The position numbers were made by a program, and so were the translations under genes. From Russula earlei (lineage: Eukaryota > Basidiomycota > Agaricomycetes > Russulales > Russulaceae): a stretch of DNA of 64,000 bases. Below are positions 21,861 through 32,386 of the stretch, piece after piece. Below the pieces are notes generated by a model. That model saw only the letters and a list, made by a program, of their open reading frames with translations. It had not been told where the DNA came from and ran no database searches. Location of the stretch: assembly GCA_025769875.1 (NCBI GenBank), contig JAGFNK010000186.1, forward strand, positions 29,209 to 93,208, given 5' to 3'. Position 1 is the stretch's first letter. Every line of letters begins with the position of its first letter.

Positions 21861-23155
21861 ATGTTAAATATGTCAACTGTTCTCCTACTTTGCTGCCAAG
21901 CATTACTTGAGCTCCTTGAACCCCTCTATCGTCCTCCTATCCCATATCACACATCTTCATACACTGGGGCTAAGTGGGTTGAGGACCTACTCACTGGCCA
22001 TCCAGAGCACATTTGGACTGAGCTTGGGGTGCATAAAAAAGTATTTATCATCCTCCAGCGGATCCTCCAATGACTTGGTATCTCATCATCATGACACATC
22101 CAAGTCGAAGAACAAATTGCTATCTTCCTTTATACAGCTGTCACAGGGCTGCCATCGACACATGTCAGAGAGCATTTTCAGCGGTCACCCCACACCATTT
22201 CAAAGTAAGTATCTCTCAGGTTTCTTTCAGATGTTGTCTGATGGATAGCTAGGTATTTTAAAAAAATTCTAGGCGTTCTCTTGAGCCCTCCCTTCTACAC
22301 CACATTTGTGTGCCTTCCTGATGCCGATTCACCCCCTCACCCCTTCATCCAAAGCAACCCCAAATTCTTTCCATTTCTCAAGGACACACTGGGTGCTATC
22401 AACGGTACACATATCGACTGTTTTGCCACTGCTGCAGAGCATGATGTGGCAAGGAACCGCAAAGGAGGTCTCACGCAGAACTGCCTCGTGGGATGCTCAT
22501 TTGACCTCCACTTCACCTACCTGCTGACTGGTTGGGAGGGTTCCACTGCTGATGCGACACTTTTTCATGCAGCACATCATTCTGATCTTCATGTCCCAAG
22601 GGGGAAGTATTATCTTGGTGATGTGGGTTTTGCCTCGTCAGATGTACTTCTCACCCCTTATCGAGGCGTGCGGTACCATCTAGCTGAATGGGGCCATGCT
22701 CGCACAAGGTGAGTCTTTGTTGTCTTACTTTCAAGTTGTCTTACTGATGTTTGTCCTAGGCCATGCACACCCAAGGAGCTGTTCAATTTGTGTCATGCCC
22801 AAGCTCGCAATGTCATTGAATGCATTTTTGGAATTCTCAAGTGGCATTTCAAGATTCTCTCACAACCCTGTGAGTATGACATGGGAGTTCAAGCACGCGT
22901 CCCATGTGCACTCGCAGCACTTCACAATCTTATTCGCGCATATGACTCTAGGGAGATTGGCACCTTTGATGACCAAGTGGCTGACCTCCAGATGGATGCA
23001 CAAGAAGAGGAAGCGCTGGCTGGTGAACTTGGAACAGGCCCTGTGATGCAGTGTGAGAGGGAGCGAGCAAATATCAGGCAAGATAAAATTGCTGATGACA
23101 TGTGGGAGCAGTATCAGAGAATTCAGAGGGACTGCGCAGAACGTGTTATTGAATA
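21861..23155 (+). pseudogene. PIF/Harbinger transposase (DDE_Tnp_4), broken
   Basis: Three exons are readable: about 21861-22204, 22274-22709 and 22761-23155, with GTAAGT...CTAG and GTGAGT...CCTAG introns. The first catalytic site reads GAINGTHIDC; the family usually has GAIDG, and AAC at 22401-22403 fits GAC changed at a CpG. The second Asp is in YYLGDVGFAS and the Glu in ARNVIECIFGILK. A TGA at 22071-22073 lies where related proteins have Arg (LQRLG). The length is near normal. The enzyme would cut and paste the element with the Myb partner; this copy has lost a catalytic residue and has a stop. Confidence 0.85.
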
Positions 23156-23300
23156 GTATTTTTTTTGAAAAAAGACTTTCCATTTCCTCTTCAAAAATCT
23201 CTCGCTCTGCATGCATGGATCCTGGGCCCTACAGTATGCCTCGGCAACATTCAGTGGACACAAGTGGACTGAGTCAGTTCCCAGTCATGGCTGCAATCAC

Positions 23301-23475
23301 AATACATGAATATGCAAATCACAAGCAAATAAAAACTCATATTAAAAAAAACCTATTAGTTTATCATATATGCGATGTCACTGATATCACACTGGTCACA
23401 CCAGTCACTCCTGGAAAATCCCGAAATTCAAGTTCAAGTTCGAAGTTCAAGAATTCTTGGTTGGTATCATGGGCC
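23301..23475 (-). repeat. Right terminal inverted repeat of the Harbinger element
   Basis: It is the inverted partner of 19936-20111. The outer end is GGTTGGTATCATGGGCC. Family B LTR sequence follows directly. Confidence 0.92.
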
Positions 23476-23526
23476 TGAGACTGGACCGGCAACTGGGCAA
23501 GCCTACCTGGATGAGACTCATGTTTA

Positions 23527-23822
23527 TGTTGTGAAATGCAACAACAGATAGAGGGACCTCAGAGGATGTGCTTAGTCATTGCCACCCTCTTGGGTCCGAC
23601 TTGTGGGTTCAACACTATGTGACCCAACCTGGGGACCTCAGAGGAGGGGGTTGACATGCGCTCACATGATTCCCTTATATCCTGGTGCAATTAAGAAAAT
23701 GGCCAGACTGGGGATTGAACCCAGGACCTCCCAGATATATACCAGGTGCTCTAACCACTGAGCTACCTAGCCTTGGGTACAGTGAAGTGGATTAATCTAT
23801 ATGACAGATTGTATATCCAACA
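23527..23822 (-). mobile_element. 296-bp LTR-like unit carrying a tRNA-like sequence (copy 1)
   Basis: Termini are TGTTG...CAACA and the unit is flanked by a perfect 5-bp duplication GTTTA (23522-23526 and 23823-23827). Length is identical to copy 2 at 24040-24335, which is inverted relative to it. Five-base duplications with TG...CA ends point to an LTR-integrase substrate. An embedded tRNA cloverleaf is on the minus strand (23701-23772). No coding capacity is recognised; the open frame containing GIEPRTS is only translation of the tRNA part. It resembles a solo LTR of a TRIM-type miniature element. Confidence 0.88.
23701..23772 (-). tRNA. tRNA-like cloverleaf inside mini-LTR copy 1
   Basis: The 72-nt sequence folds into a 7-bp acceptor (GGCTAGG/TCTGGCC), D arm GCTC/GAGC, anticodon stem CCTGG/CTGGG, and T arm CTGGG/CCCAG with loop TTCAATC. 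Box A and box B are intact. The anticodon loop is TATATAT, which places UAU (Ile) at 34-36, but position 33 is A, not the near-universal U. A T4 run follows on the transcript side. It may be a tRNA-derived promoter and not a working tRNA. Confidence 0.7.
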
Positions 23823-24039
23823 GTTTATCATATGTACCACAACTTTCCAGCATGTTCCAGTTCAATCACCTTGCTCTTACCTTGAGGATACTATTTGATA
23901 TGGTATTCTACATGTATATAAACCTGTCTCTTGATGAGAACAAGCCCCAAGCTTGTTCTCCTGTGAAATATCACTGGTTTCAGCTTCACAAACTTGTAGG
24001 CTTGCAAGACATCAAGCAAACAGTCTGAAACCCATCATA

Positions 24040-24335
24040 TGTTGGATATACAATCTGTCATATAGATTAATCCACTTCACTGTACCCAAGGCTAGGTAGC
24101 TCAGTGGTTAGAGCACCTGGTATATATCCGGGAGGTCCTGGGTTCAATCCCCAGTCTGGCCATTTTCTTAATTGCACCAGGATATAAGGGAATCATGTGA
24201 GCACATGTCAACCCCCTCCTCTGAGGTCCCCAGGTTGGGTCACATAGTGTTGAACCCACAAGTTGGACCCAAGAGGGTGGCAATGACTAAGCACATCCTC
24301 TGAGGTCCCTCTATCTGTGGTTGCATTTCACAACA
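24040..24335 (+). mobile_element. 296-bp LTR-like unit carrying a tRNA-like sequence (copy 2)
   Basis: Termini are TGTTGGATATAC and TTTCACAACA. It is flanked by the perfect duplication TCATA (24035-24039 and 24336-24340). It is the inverted twin of 23527-23822, about 97% alike by eye. The two copies have different target duplications, so they are independent insertions and not one palindromic element. Confidence 0.9.
24090..24161 (+). tRNA. tRNA-like cloverleaf inside mini-LTR copy 2
   Basis: It has the same fold as copy 1, with anticodon stem CCTGG/CCGGG. Invariant positions U8, A14, G18-G19, the T-loop TTC and A58 are present; position 33 is A. Discriminator A is followed by TTTT at 24163-24166, a possible Pol III terminator. 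The cloverleaf starts 50 bp inside the unit. Confidence 0.72.
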
Positions 24336-24525
24336 TCATACTCATGAGTCTTCCCTATGCAAAGACTTATTCACTAAATCCCCTCTCCATGGAATGTATC
24401 TGCCTTGGCAATATTGTCTCTGAGATCCCCCAAACTTGTGAAGACTTAGTGTCTCACTCAACTCTCTGTGCTCATCTTGCATGTGAACTGATTTGTCAGT
24501 GACACTGCCCCCAGTTGGTGACATT

Positions 24526-25354
24526 TGTTACGAACCAAGGCCAAGTCCTGGCCGAGGATTGTCCTATTTTACTCAAGAAAGACCTCTCTCACTTTACATT
24601 GCCGACTCCCTTCCATTTTCTGGGCTATCCCTCCTGTGGTACAAGATATTGTTATTGCAAAGGCACTATAACACGACCAGGCACCCGTTTCCTAATCGGG
24701 TAATCATCGCGTGGCAGCCACATGGCCACCCAGCCACCATGGACCCGAAACAGTGGCACAAACTCTTAGAAACTGTTGCATAAATCATCTGACGTCATCA
24801 AGGCTCCAATGACATCATAGCTGACTGAGCGACTCCACAGTGACCTCATAGGCTCACTAAGCGCCCCACAGTGACATCATAATGATGTCATCGCTCCACA
24901 ATGATCAGTAATGCACTCAGTAAGCCTGAAACTTGACATAAACAAGTTTATGCCTCTGTAGTCCTATTGGATGGTACCAAAGAGTCTAGAATAGTCCCAG
25001 TGCTTTGTAATCGACCCTGTACACTGTATATAAGCCCCAATGAAGCATGGCAGTCGTCAGACTGTCCATTTGTGATACTCTCATACTCCTGGGTACTCCC
25101 CTGTGACCGCTCAGTTTAAAGACTTCCCTCGCCTCCAAGGTACTCTTCAACGACCGCCTTGTCTAAAGCCCCCTCGCTGCACTGGCCTCCAGTCTTCGCC
25201 TCTGCCTCTTGCAACACTTACCAGTCCCCATCTGGTACCTCCTCGTTGTTTGGCTCGTCCTCCTGTTCAATGCCGCCTTCGCCGCGTATCATCTGTTCCG
25301 ACCCTTGCCCACCTGCTCCTGAGTCCTTAGTGATCAGCAGTACATGTCTTGACA
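24526..25354 (+). mobile_element. Solo LTR of family Y (Y1), inside the B5 priming site
   Basis: The 829-bp unit TGTTACGAACC...TGTCTTGACA is flanked by ACATT (24521-24525 and 25355-25359). The empty site is visible in B2 at 28671-28680 (GACATTAGAA). TATATAAG lies near 25028. The second copy is 50431-51262. Confidence 0.95.
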
Positions 25355-25359
25355 ACATT

Positions 25360-25370
25360 AGAACAAGCTT
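25360..25370 (+). promoter_or_regulatory. Self-type primer-binding site of B5 (displaced by Y1)
   Basis: AGAACAAGCTT is the complement of AAGCTTGTTCT in the B5 LTR. The Y1 insertion separates it from the LTR edge by 836 bp. Confidence 0.75.
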
Positions 25371-25439
25371 ACCTCTTTGAACCCTTGACCCCAAATGTGT
25401 ACACACACATCCACCCCCAAATATATTGATTTGTCTCAA

Positions 25440-25840
25440 ATGACTTCCATGGCCAGAGACTGGAGGTTCAAAGGACATGGAAAACCCACTGAAGAAGGAT
25501 TAAGCAAACTCAAATGCCCCTTCAAGTTGGATCCAGACCTCAATGATGCACTTGTCCCAGACTCTTTCAAAGAGAATGTCCATTTCTTCAGACTAGGAGT
25601 TGACAGTGTACCCTGGACTGGGTACTACACCATCTACAGAAAGGCCAAGTTTGGCCTTGGGATGCTTTATGGCATCTGGTTTGGAATCCAACACTGCAAG
25701 GATTATTTTGAAGCACACTGCATCTCATGTCTGGCTTTTGGACTGATCAATGACCCCCTTAAAGGCTTGAACATGGAACAACTCATCAAGTCAGGTGAGC
25801 CCATTCCAAACTTGAAGAACCTGTCTTGCGCTGTAAGGTA
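25440..25840 (+). pseudogene. gag: B5 gag N-terminal fragment
   Basis: It begins at the family start MTSMARDWRFKG and follows B gag through VPWTGYYTIYRKAKFGL to SGEPIPNLKN. It has no internal stop over about 130 codons. B homology ends near 25836, and a few bases later LTR C2 of element D begins, so the rest of B5 is absent. Compare B2 28760 onwards and B1 15850 downwards. Confidence 0.85.
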
Positions 25841-25852
25841 GCCATATGGCTG

Positions 25853-26453
25853 TGTTAAGGCTCCAAAGTGCCTTAAATAAGATCAATGGTTGTGTCTATA
25901 AATGTGTCTTACCAATGCAGATATGCTTGAGCCAAGCAAGCAATACTCATGGAGGGGAAGGAGGGTTAGATCCTTCTGGAGTATGGCAACAAGATAAGAG
26001 GGGCTCTGCAGACAGGGTAGGAGTCAACTGTTTGGGATTGGCAAACTAAGTTGAGCTTAAGCTCAACTGCTATGAACTGGGGGCTTTATATAGCCCTCAG
26101 GGATAAGGTTCATGCTACTGTAGTACTGGTCAGTGCTATAGAAGCAAAAGGTGGCTCATAGAAGTGTAAATGATCTCAGTGCTGGAAGCATTAAGTGCTT
26201 CCCCAGTAGCAATCTTGGTGTCATAAGTACTTTCCCAATCAAGGAAGCAATGTACGTGGTGATACAGGAACATCTGGAACAGAAGCAATGCTACTCATTG
26301 CTTCTTCCATCTTAGAGAAGATATGATCAACACATTCTGAACACAATATCAAGGAACATAAACCATCAAGATCTGATGCATGTGTGAAGCAAATGGTGCA
26401 GTCCATAGTTCAGGTGTTCTGGCATCTTCTGGACCCCAAACCACTTGGTAACA
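25853..26453 (-). repeat. LTR of family C (C2), apparent 3' LTR of D
   Basis: The 601-bp unit has no matching duplication of its own (GGCTG left, TCACT right). The adjoining minus-strand sequence CTGAAGGAGGAGTGA is a purine-rich tract of the kind that precedes 3' LTRs, so it is read as the 3' LTR of D and not as a solo LTR. Confidence 0.8.
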
Positions 26454-26468
26454 TCACTCCTCCTTCAG
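26454..26468 (-). promoter_or_regulatory. Polypurine tract of D
   Basis: The minus strand reads CTGAAGGAGGAGTGA directly before the 3' LTR. Such tracts prime plus-strand DNA synthesis in LTR elements. Confidence 0.6.
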
Positions 26469-28178
26469 ATTGGTGGTCCCATGCACCAATGATCTAAAAT
26501 TGAGTGGTGGGGTCAACACCATCATCATCAAGGGGAGGAGGCAATGTGGTGAAGGTGTATCAGCCTTCTTCTTCTGCCTCATAGGCAGCCAATGCTGAGG
26601 CTACTATCACCTCCAACTCCTCAGTGACAGCTGAAGGAGACATGATCTGTGGGAGTCTATCAGAGTCCCTGGGTAACCTCCTGACTGGAGGTGTGTTGGA
26701 GCAGAGAGGGGATGTAGTGAAAAGCTCTTGAAGGGTCATGGTGTCATGAACCATTCTCCGGAGAGGGCCCTTGAAGGACCCTTCCTTATAGGAGGAAACC
26801 TGGTCTCTATGGTGTCACCCTGTTCACACGAGCAAAAGGGGTGAGTAGAGGTGTCCACAATATCGCGCGCGCATTGTTGCGCGAGCGATTCTCGGCACAA
26901 TCGACATACAGCAAGCCCCACTTAAAGGCAACCCTTCTAGCAACAAAAGACAGTATTAGGGCCTTCCTAAGGACCCTTTGGAACGACCCTAGGAGCTCTA
27001 CAATAGGCACTAACCTAGTATCAAAGGCCCTACAACACGTTATTAGACCAACTCTAATAACTATAGAACGACTATAAGGCAATACTAAGGACCTTAATAG
27101 AAGTATTAGGGTCGACTCTAAGGACCCTAATAGAACTATATAAGGGCCTTATAAGATGACACTATTCCCTAACCAAACTACAAGTCCTCAAATGACCGGC
27201 CCTAAACTAACTAACAAGAAATGAATCAGGTGCTTACACGTGCACTAAAAGTAGTAAACACGTGGACAGTGGATACTCTTACTCATCAAGAAGAGTCTTC
27301 TTACTCAGCAGCTTACTGAGCATGACCGAGCATGCTCAGTAAGCGTCCTCCGACTTCTTACTCATCACTCTATTGTGCTTGATAACAAGGTTATGACTTG
27401 TTCCCTATTTAGCAGTTCTCTTGTAGTATATAAGTGCTCAATAAAGTAGCGGACAGTCCTCAGACTGTCCATTTGTTTACGGCACTCTCCATCCCTGGGA
27501 TACTCCTTTAAGGACCGTCCCCTTGTGACCACTCTGGCCTCTTCCCTGCGTGATTGTTCTACTCTCACAGTAACAATACCTCTCTGGTATTTGTTACTAC
27601 TCTGGACTCTACTTCTTGCCCACGCCGTCTTGGACGTCTACCGACTCGTCTTCGAGCTTATCCCTCGCTCTTGAACTGGGTAGTTCAACAGTGAGTCTTG
27701 ACACATGGACCCTTCTCCTTTCACTACCTGCAGGAGGCATGAGTTAGCAGTGTCCTCCCTGTCTTGGTTGGACTTCTTGCCTGGGTGTGCCAGTTCCCAT
27801 CCTCGGTGGAAAGGGCACAATCTAATGGGTGTATAGGAATGATGATAGGGAGGCACCAGGCAATGTGAGGCAGCGTCTGCTGCCAGCTGGTCATGGCAGT
27901 ACTGGTGGGGCAGTGGACAATACTTGTTAAAGTGTCCTACCTCGCCATAATACTTGCATCAGTTCCTCTTCCTCCTCCCTTCTATCATGTCCAGTTGCTG
28001 AGGTTCTGGAATGAACTCAGCTGTTGCAGTGGACACTTCTCTGCTGCTGCCATAGGAGTGGTAGTAGATGGAGCTCCAGGGGGAAGGATTTGGCAATGCC
28101 TCAGATCCTACCCCTCCTTGAAGGTGCATGCTCAACATGGTCTGGAGGACATCAACCTCCTCCTCAGAATACCCTTGC
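26469..28178 (-). pseudogene. D ORF3, C-terminal part with degenerate zinc knuckle
   Basis: It continues the frame begun at 39933 and interrupted by B2: removal of B2 and one CTTGC copy joins VPTTVQ to GYSEEEVDVLQTML. It contains CKYYGEVGHFNKYC near 27910-27960, a CCHC knuckle whose second Cys is Tyr. After the X1 insertion it continues as TLQELFTTSPLCSNTPP, ending in an acidic tail near 26560. Function is unknown; zinc knuckles suggest nucleic-acid binding. Its position, after the chromodomain and before the 3' LTR, is where env-like or extra ORFs sit. Confidence 0.65.
26742..27703 (+). mobile_element. Solo LTR of family X (X1)
   Basis: The 962-bp unit TGTCATGAACC...GAGTCTTGACA is flanked by CATGG (26737-26741 and 27704-27708). 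It has TATATAAG near 27430 and the hairpin GGACAGTCCTCAGACTGTCC 30 nt below. It lies in D ORF3. Confidence 0.95.
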
Positions 28179-28674
28179 TGTCTCAAGAACCGGTACATCG
28201 AACTGGACCGGCAACTGGATAAGCCCACCCGGACATGTCTCAAGTTTCCCACATGTTCTATGACTCATTGATCAAGCCTCATATATACCAGACATTTCCT
28301 TCATGTTCTAGTACAATTGCCTCATTACTACCTCATGGATACTATTTGATATAGTATTCTGTACATATATAAGACTGCCATCTGATGAGAATAAGCTCTA
28401 AGCTTGTTCTCCTGTGAAATATCACTGGATCTTGAACTTCAGGACTTGTAGGCTTGCAAGACATCAAGCAAATTGTCTGAAACTCCTTCTGCTCATAAGT
28501 CTTCGTAATGCAAAGACTCACTTGTGACTTCCCCTCTCCGCGGAACATATTTGCCTTGGCAATATTGTCTCCGAGATCCCCAAAATCCGTGAAGACTTAG
28601 TGTCTCGCTCGACTCACTGTGCTTGTCTCGCACGTGAACTGATTTTTCAGTGACACCGCCCCCAGTCGGTGACA
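28179..28674 (+). repeat. 5' LTR of B2
   Basis: Starts TGTCTCAAGAACC and ends GTCGGTGACA. TATATAAG is near 28366 and TAAGCTTGTTCTCC near 28399. Confidence 0.96.
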
Positions 28675-28676
28675 TT

Positions 28677-28687
28677 AGAACAAGCTT
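28677..28687 (+). promoter_or_regulatory. Self-type primer-binding site of B2
   Basis: AGAACAAGCTT lies two bases after the 5' LTR and is the exact complement of AAGCTTGTTCT in that LTR (about 28400-28410). Confidence 0.82.
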
Positions 28688-29387
28688 CCCCTTTGAACCC
28701 TTGACCCCGAATGTGTGTACACGCATACACCCCCCCCCGAATATATCAATTTTCAAGAGATGACTTCCATGGCGAGAGACTGGAGGTTCAAAGGACAAGG
28801 AAAGCCCACAGAAGAGGGGCTAAAGAAACTCAAATGTCCCTTCAAGTTAAACCCAGACATCGACGATGCACTTGTCCGTGAAGCATTTAGGGAAAATGCT
28901 CAATTCTTCAGAGTAGGAATAAACAGTGTACCCTGGACCGGGTACTACACTATCTACAGGAAGGCCAAATTCGGCCTTGGCACTCTCTATGGCGTTTGGT
29001 TTGAAATATGATGCCATGAAGACTACTTCAAAGCCTACTGCGTCACGCATCCGGCTTTCAGATTAGTCAATGATCCCCTCAAAGGTCTTGACATGGAACA
29101 GCTCATCGCTTCAGGTGAGCCCATTCCAAACTCGAAAAATCCATCATGCGCCCCTACTCCCGGACCCGCACCTGCTGAACCCATGGAACAAGAACCCGAA
29201 GCCACAACACAACTATTTGTTGTGGCAGGTGAACCAGAAGAACCACCCGCACAGATACCTCAACAACTCGCGTCGTCTGGAATGGTGCAGGTGTATCCAC
29301 GTCCCTCCTTGTTCCAAGGCTTCGGAGGACGCGGAAGAAGACCTCCCAGCCCAGACCCCGACAACTATGACAACCTCACTCGCTACG

Positions 29388-30349
29388 TGTCATGAACCGT
29401 TCCCCGGGGAGGACCCTTGAAGGACCCTCCCTTATAGGAGGAAACCCAGCCTCTATGATGCCACCCTGTTCACACGAGCAAAAGGGGTGAGTAGAGGTGT
29501 CCACAATATCGCGCGCGCATTGTTGCGCGAGCGATTCTCGGCACAATCGACATACAGCAAGCCCCACTTAAAGGCAACCCTTCTAGCAACTAAGGACAGT
29601 ATTAGAGCCTTCCTAAGGACCATTTGGAACGACCCTAGGAACTCTACAATAGGTACTAACCTAGTATCAAAAGCCCTACAACGCGTTATTAGACCAACTC
29701 TAATAACTATAGAACGAACTATAAGGCAACACTAAGGACCTTAATAGAAGTATTAGGGTCGACTCTAAGGACCCTAATAGAACTATATAAGGGCCTTATA
29801 AGATAACACTATTCCATAACCAAACTACAAGTCCTTAAATGACCGGCCCTAAACTAACTAACAGGAAATGAATCAGGTGCTTGCACGTGTACTAAAGCAG
29901 TGAACACGTGGACAATGGAAGCTCTTACTCATCAAGAGAAGCTTCTTACTCAGCAGCTTACTGAGCATGACTGAGCATGCTCAGTAAGCGTCCTCCGACT
30001 TCTTACTCATCACTCTATTGTGCTTGATAACAAGGTTATGACTTGTTCCCTATTTAGCAACTCTCTTGTAGTATATAAGCGCTCAATAAAGTAGCGGACA
30101 GTCCTCAGACTGTCCATTTGTTTACGACACTCTCCATCCCTGGGATACTCCTTGAAAGGACCATCCCCTTGTGACCACTCTGGCCTCTTCCCTGCGCGAT
30201 TGTTCTACTCTCACAGTAACAATACCCCTCTGGTATTTGTTACTACTCTGGATTCTACTTCTTGCCCACGCCGTCTTGGACGTCTATCGACTCGTCTTCG
30301 AGCTTATCCCTCGCTCTTGAACTGGATAGTTCAACAGTGAGTCTTGACA
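29388..30349 (+). mobile_element. Solo LTR of family X (X2) in B2 gag
   Basis: 962 bp, flanked by CTACG (29383-29387 and 30350-30354). Removal restores the gag frame NLTRYDPDTHP. Confidence 0.96.
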
Positions 30350-31269
30350 CTACGACCCCGACACACACCCCTCGGATAACAGCAAACTTGAAGGAGTCCC
30401 CCTGAAGGCATTCAACGGCGATCGCGCATGCACCCATGTGTTCCTCACTGTGTTCCGATGCTTCATGCGGATGAACTTTGACATTAAAATTGCTCAAAAC
30501 CCCATCAAGAAATGTGCCTATTTTCTATCATTGATGGAAGGACCTTGTGTTGACGGGTGGGTCGAAGCAATGGACAAATGGCTTGAAAAAGTCATGATTG
30601 ACCTGGACAAAATTCCCTTTGGTCTCACTGCTTGGCAGGCCATGGAACAACAGTTCAAACAAGCGTTCACCAACTACACTGAACGCGAACGCGCACAAGA
30701 CCAATTATGCAAACTTAAGATGAAGGACAACAATTTGGATGAGTATATAGCTAATTTCGAATTGTTAGCATGACGCGGATCCTTGCACACAGACGATCCA
30801 ATGGTCATGCGCCTATTTGCGTGTGGCCTTCCCAAACCATTGGTCGAGGCCATTATTAGCCAGGAAGACCCCACCACTTTTCAAGAATGGATCTCCAGTG
30901 CACAGAAACAACACTGGATCTGGATGTGCAAACGTGCAGTTCTCACCAATTACACCAACATACACAATCACAATACAAATCCAAATTGCCCTTGGGCTCG
31001 CCTCTCTGCCTGGGGCGCATGTGGCAACACCACCAACAACGCCACCGCACCACGCATATGCCTTCCACCTCGTGACCCAAATGCCATGGACACCAGCGCC
31101 GGTGCAGCACGTAAAGCGATCACCGAAGCTGAGAAAGAAAAACATTGTGCTGAAGGCAGGTGTTTCCACTGTTCAAAACAAGGACACCTCTCCAGAGACT
31201 GCCCCACCAAACTGAAATGCGAGATGACATGCGCATGCGCAGCAGAGGTGACCACCACCACACCCAAAT

Positions 31270-32232
31270 TGTCAAGACTCACTGTTGAACTATCCAGTTC
31301 AAGAGCGAGGGATAAGCTCGAAGACGAGTCGGTAGACGTCCAAGACGGCGTGGGCAAGGAGTAGAATCCAGAGTAGTAACAAATACCAAAGAGGGTACCG
31401 TTACTGTGAGAGTAGAACAATCACGCAGGGAAGAGGCCAGAGTGGTCACAAGGGGACGGTCCTTAAAGGAGTATCCCAGGGATGGAGAGTGCCGTAAACA
31501 AATGGACAGTCTGAGGACTGTCCGCTACTTTATTGAGCGCTTATATACTACAAGAGAACTGCTAAATAGGGAACAAGTCATAACCTTGTTATCAAGCACA
31601 ATAGAGTGATGAGTAAGAAGTCGGAGGATGCTTACTGAGCATGCTCGGTCATGCTCAGTAAGCTGCTGAGTAAGAAGACTCTTCTTGATGAGTAAGAGTT
31701 TCCACTGTCCACGTGTTTACTACTTTTAGTGCACGTGTAAGCATCTGATTCATTTCTTGTTAGTTAGTTTAGGGCCGGTCATTTGAAGACTTGTAGTTTA
31801 GCTAGGGAATAGTGTCGTCTTATAAGGCCCTTATATAGTTCTATTAGGGTCCTTAGAGTCGACCCTAATACTTCTATTAAGGTCCTTAGTATTGCCTTAT
31901 AGTCGTTCTATAGTTATTAGAGTTGGTCTAATAACGCGTTGTAGGGCCTTTGATACTAGGTTAGTGCCTCTTGTAGAGCTCCTAGGGTCGTTCCAAAGGG
32001 TCCTTAGGAAGGCCCTAATACTGTCTTTTGTTGCTAGAAGGGTTGCCTTTAAGTGGGGCTTGCTGTATGTCGATTGTGCCGAGAATCGCTCGCGCAACAA
32101 TGCGCGCGCGATATTGTGGACACCTCTACTCACCCCTTTTGCTCATGTGAACAGGGTGACACCATAGAGACCAGGTTTCCTCCTATAAGGAAGGGTCCTT
32201 CAAGGGCCCTCTCCAGAGAATGGTTCATGACA
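31270..32232 (-). mobile_element. Solo LTR of family X (X3) in B2 gag
   Basis: 963 bp, flanked by CAAAT (31265-31269 and 32233-32237). Opposite orientation to X1 and X2. Removal restores the gag tail TTTPKSSVVKII, matched by B1. Confidence 0.96.
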
Positions 32233-32386
32233 CAAATCCTCTGTTGTCAAAATCATCAAAGAAAGCGTGACAGCCAAAATTGTGAAGGCTGCCAAAGCCC
32301 TCTCTAAAGAAGAAAGGGAAGAATTTATCAGAATGCTGACTGAAGAAGTTGATAATGAAGAGGAGAAGGATTTTTCAGACGCCTGA

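Larger units (their letters stand above)
19936..23475 (+). mobile_element. PIF/Harbinger DNA transposon with both typical genes
   Basis: It has terminal inverted repeats of about 175 bp (19936-20111 and 23301-23475) starting GGCCCATGATACCAACC, about 95% alike by eye. Flanking trinucleotides are TTA and TGA, close to but not matching the TWA duplication usual for this superfamily. Inside are a Myb/SANT-like protein gene and a DDE_Tnp_4 transposase gene, both on the plus strand, which is the standard two-gene layout. Both genes carry stop codons, so the copy appears inactive. Confidence 0.88.
23476..24523 (+). repeat. Family B LTR (5' LTR of B5), 5' edge lost, hit twice by a mini-LTR element
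   Basis: Removing 23527-23822 and 24040-24335 leaves a family B LTR that lacks only its first about 20 bp. It keeps TATATAAA (about 23917) and the AAGCTTGTTCTC motif, and ends GGTGACA. The B5 priming site follows, split by LTR Y1. Confidence 0.88.
28760..32386 (+). pseudogene. gag: B2 gag, interrupted by solo LTRs X2 and X3
   Basis: It starts at MTSMARDWRFKG (28760) and ends with EEEKDFSDA and TGA at 32384-32386. Pieces are 28760-29387, 30355-31269 and 32238-32386; removing each LTR with one duplication rejoins the frame exactly. It contains the domain VPWTGYYTIYRKAKFGL, a Pro-rich linker, capsid sequence KKCAYFLSLMEGP and the knuckle CFHCSKQGHLSRDC near 31160-31200. Stops at 29009-29011 and 30771-30773 are TGA; at the second, B1 has Arg (LLARRAG), so CGA became TGA. 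Confidence 0.9.

Noticed and set aside
23579..24283. A pair of 60-residue proteins containing MARLGIEPRTS
   Set aside because: They are translations of the tRNA-like part of the 296-bp unit on opposite strands; such peptides are common artefacts of tRNA sequence.
23527..24335. One long palindromic DNA transposon with the tRNA in its arms
   Set aside because: Each arm has its own complete pair of termini and a different 5-bp duplication, so these are two insertions.
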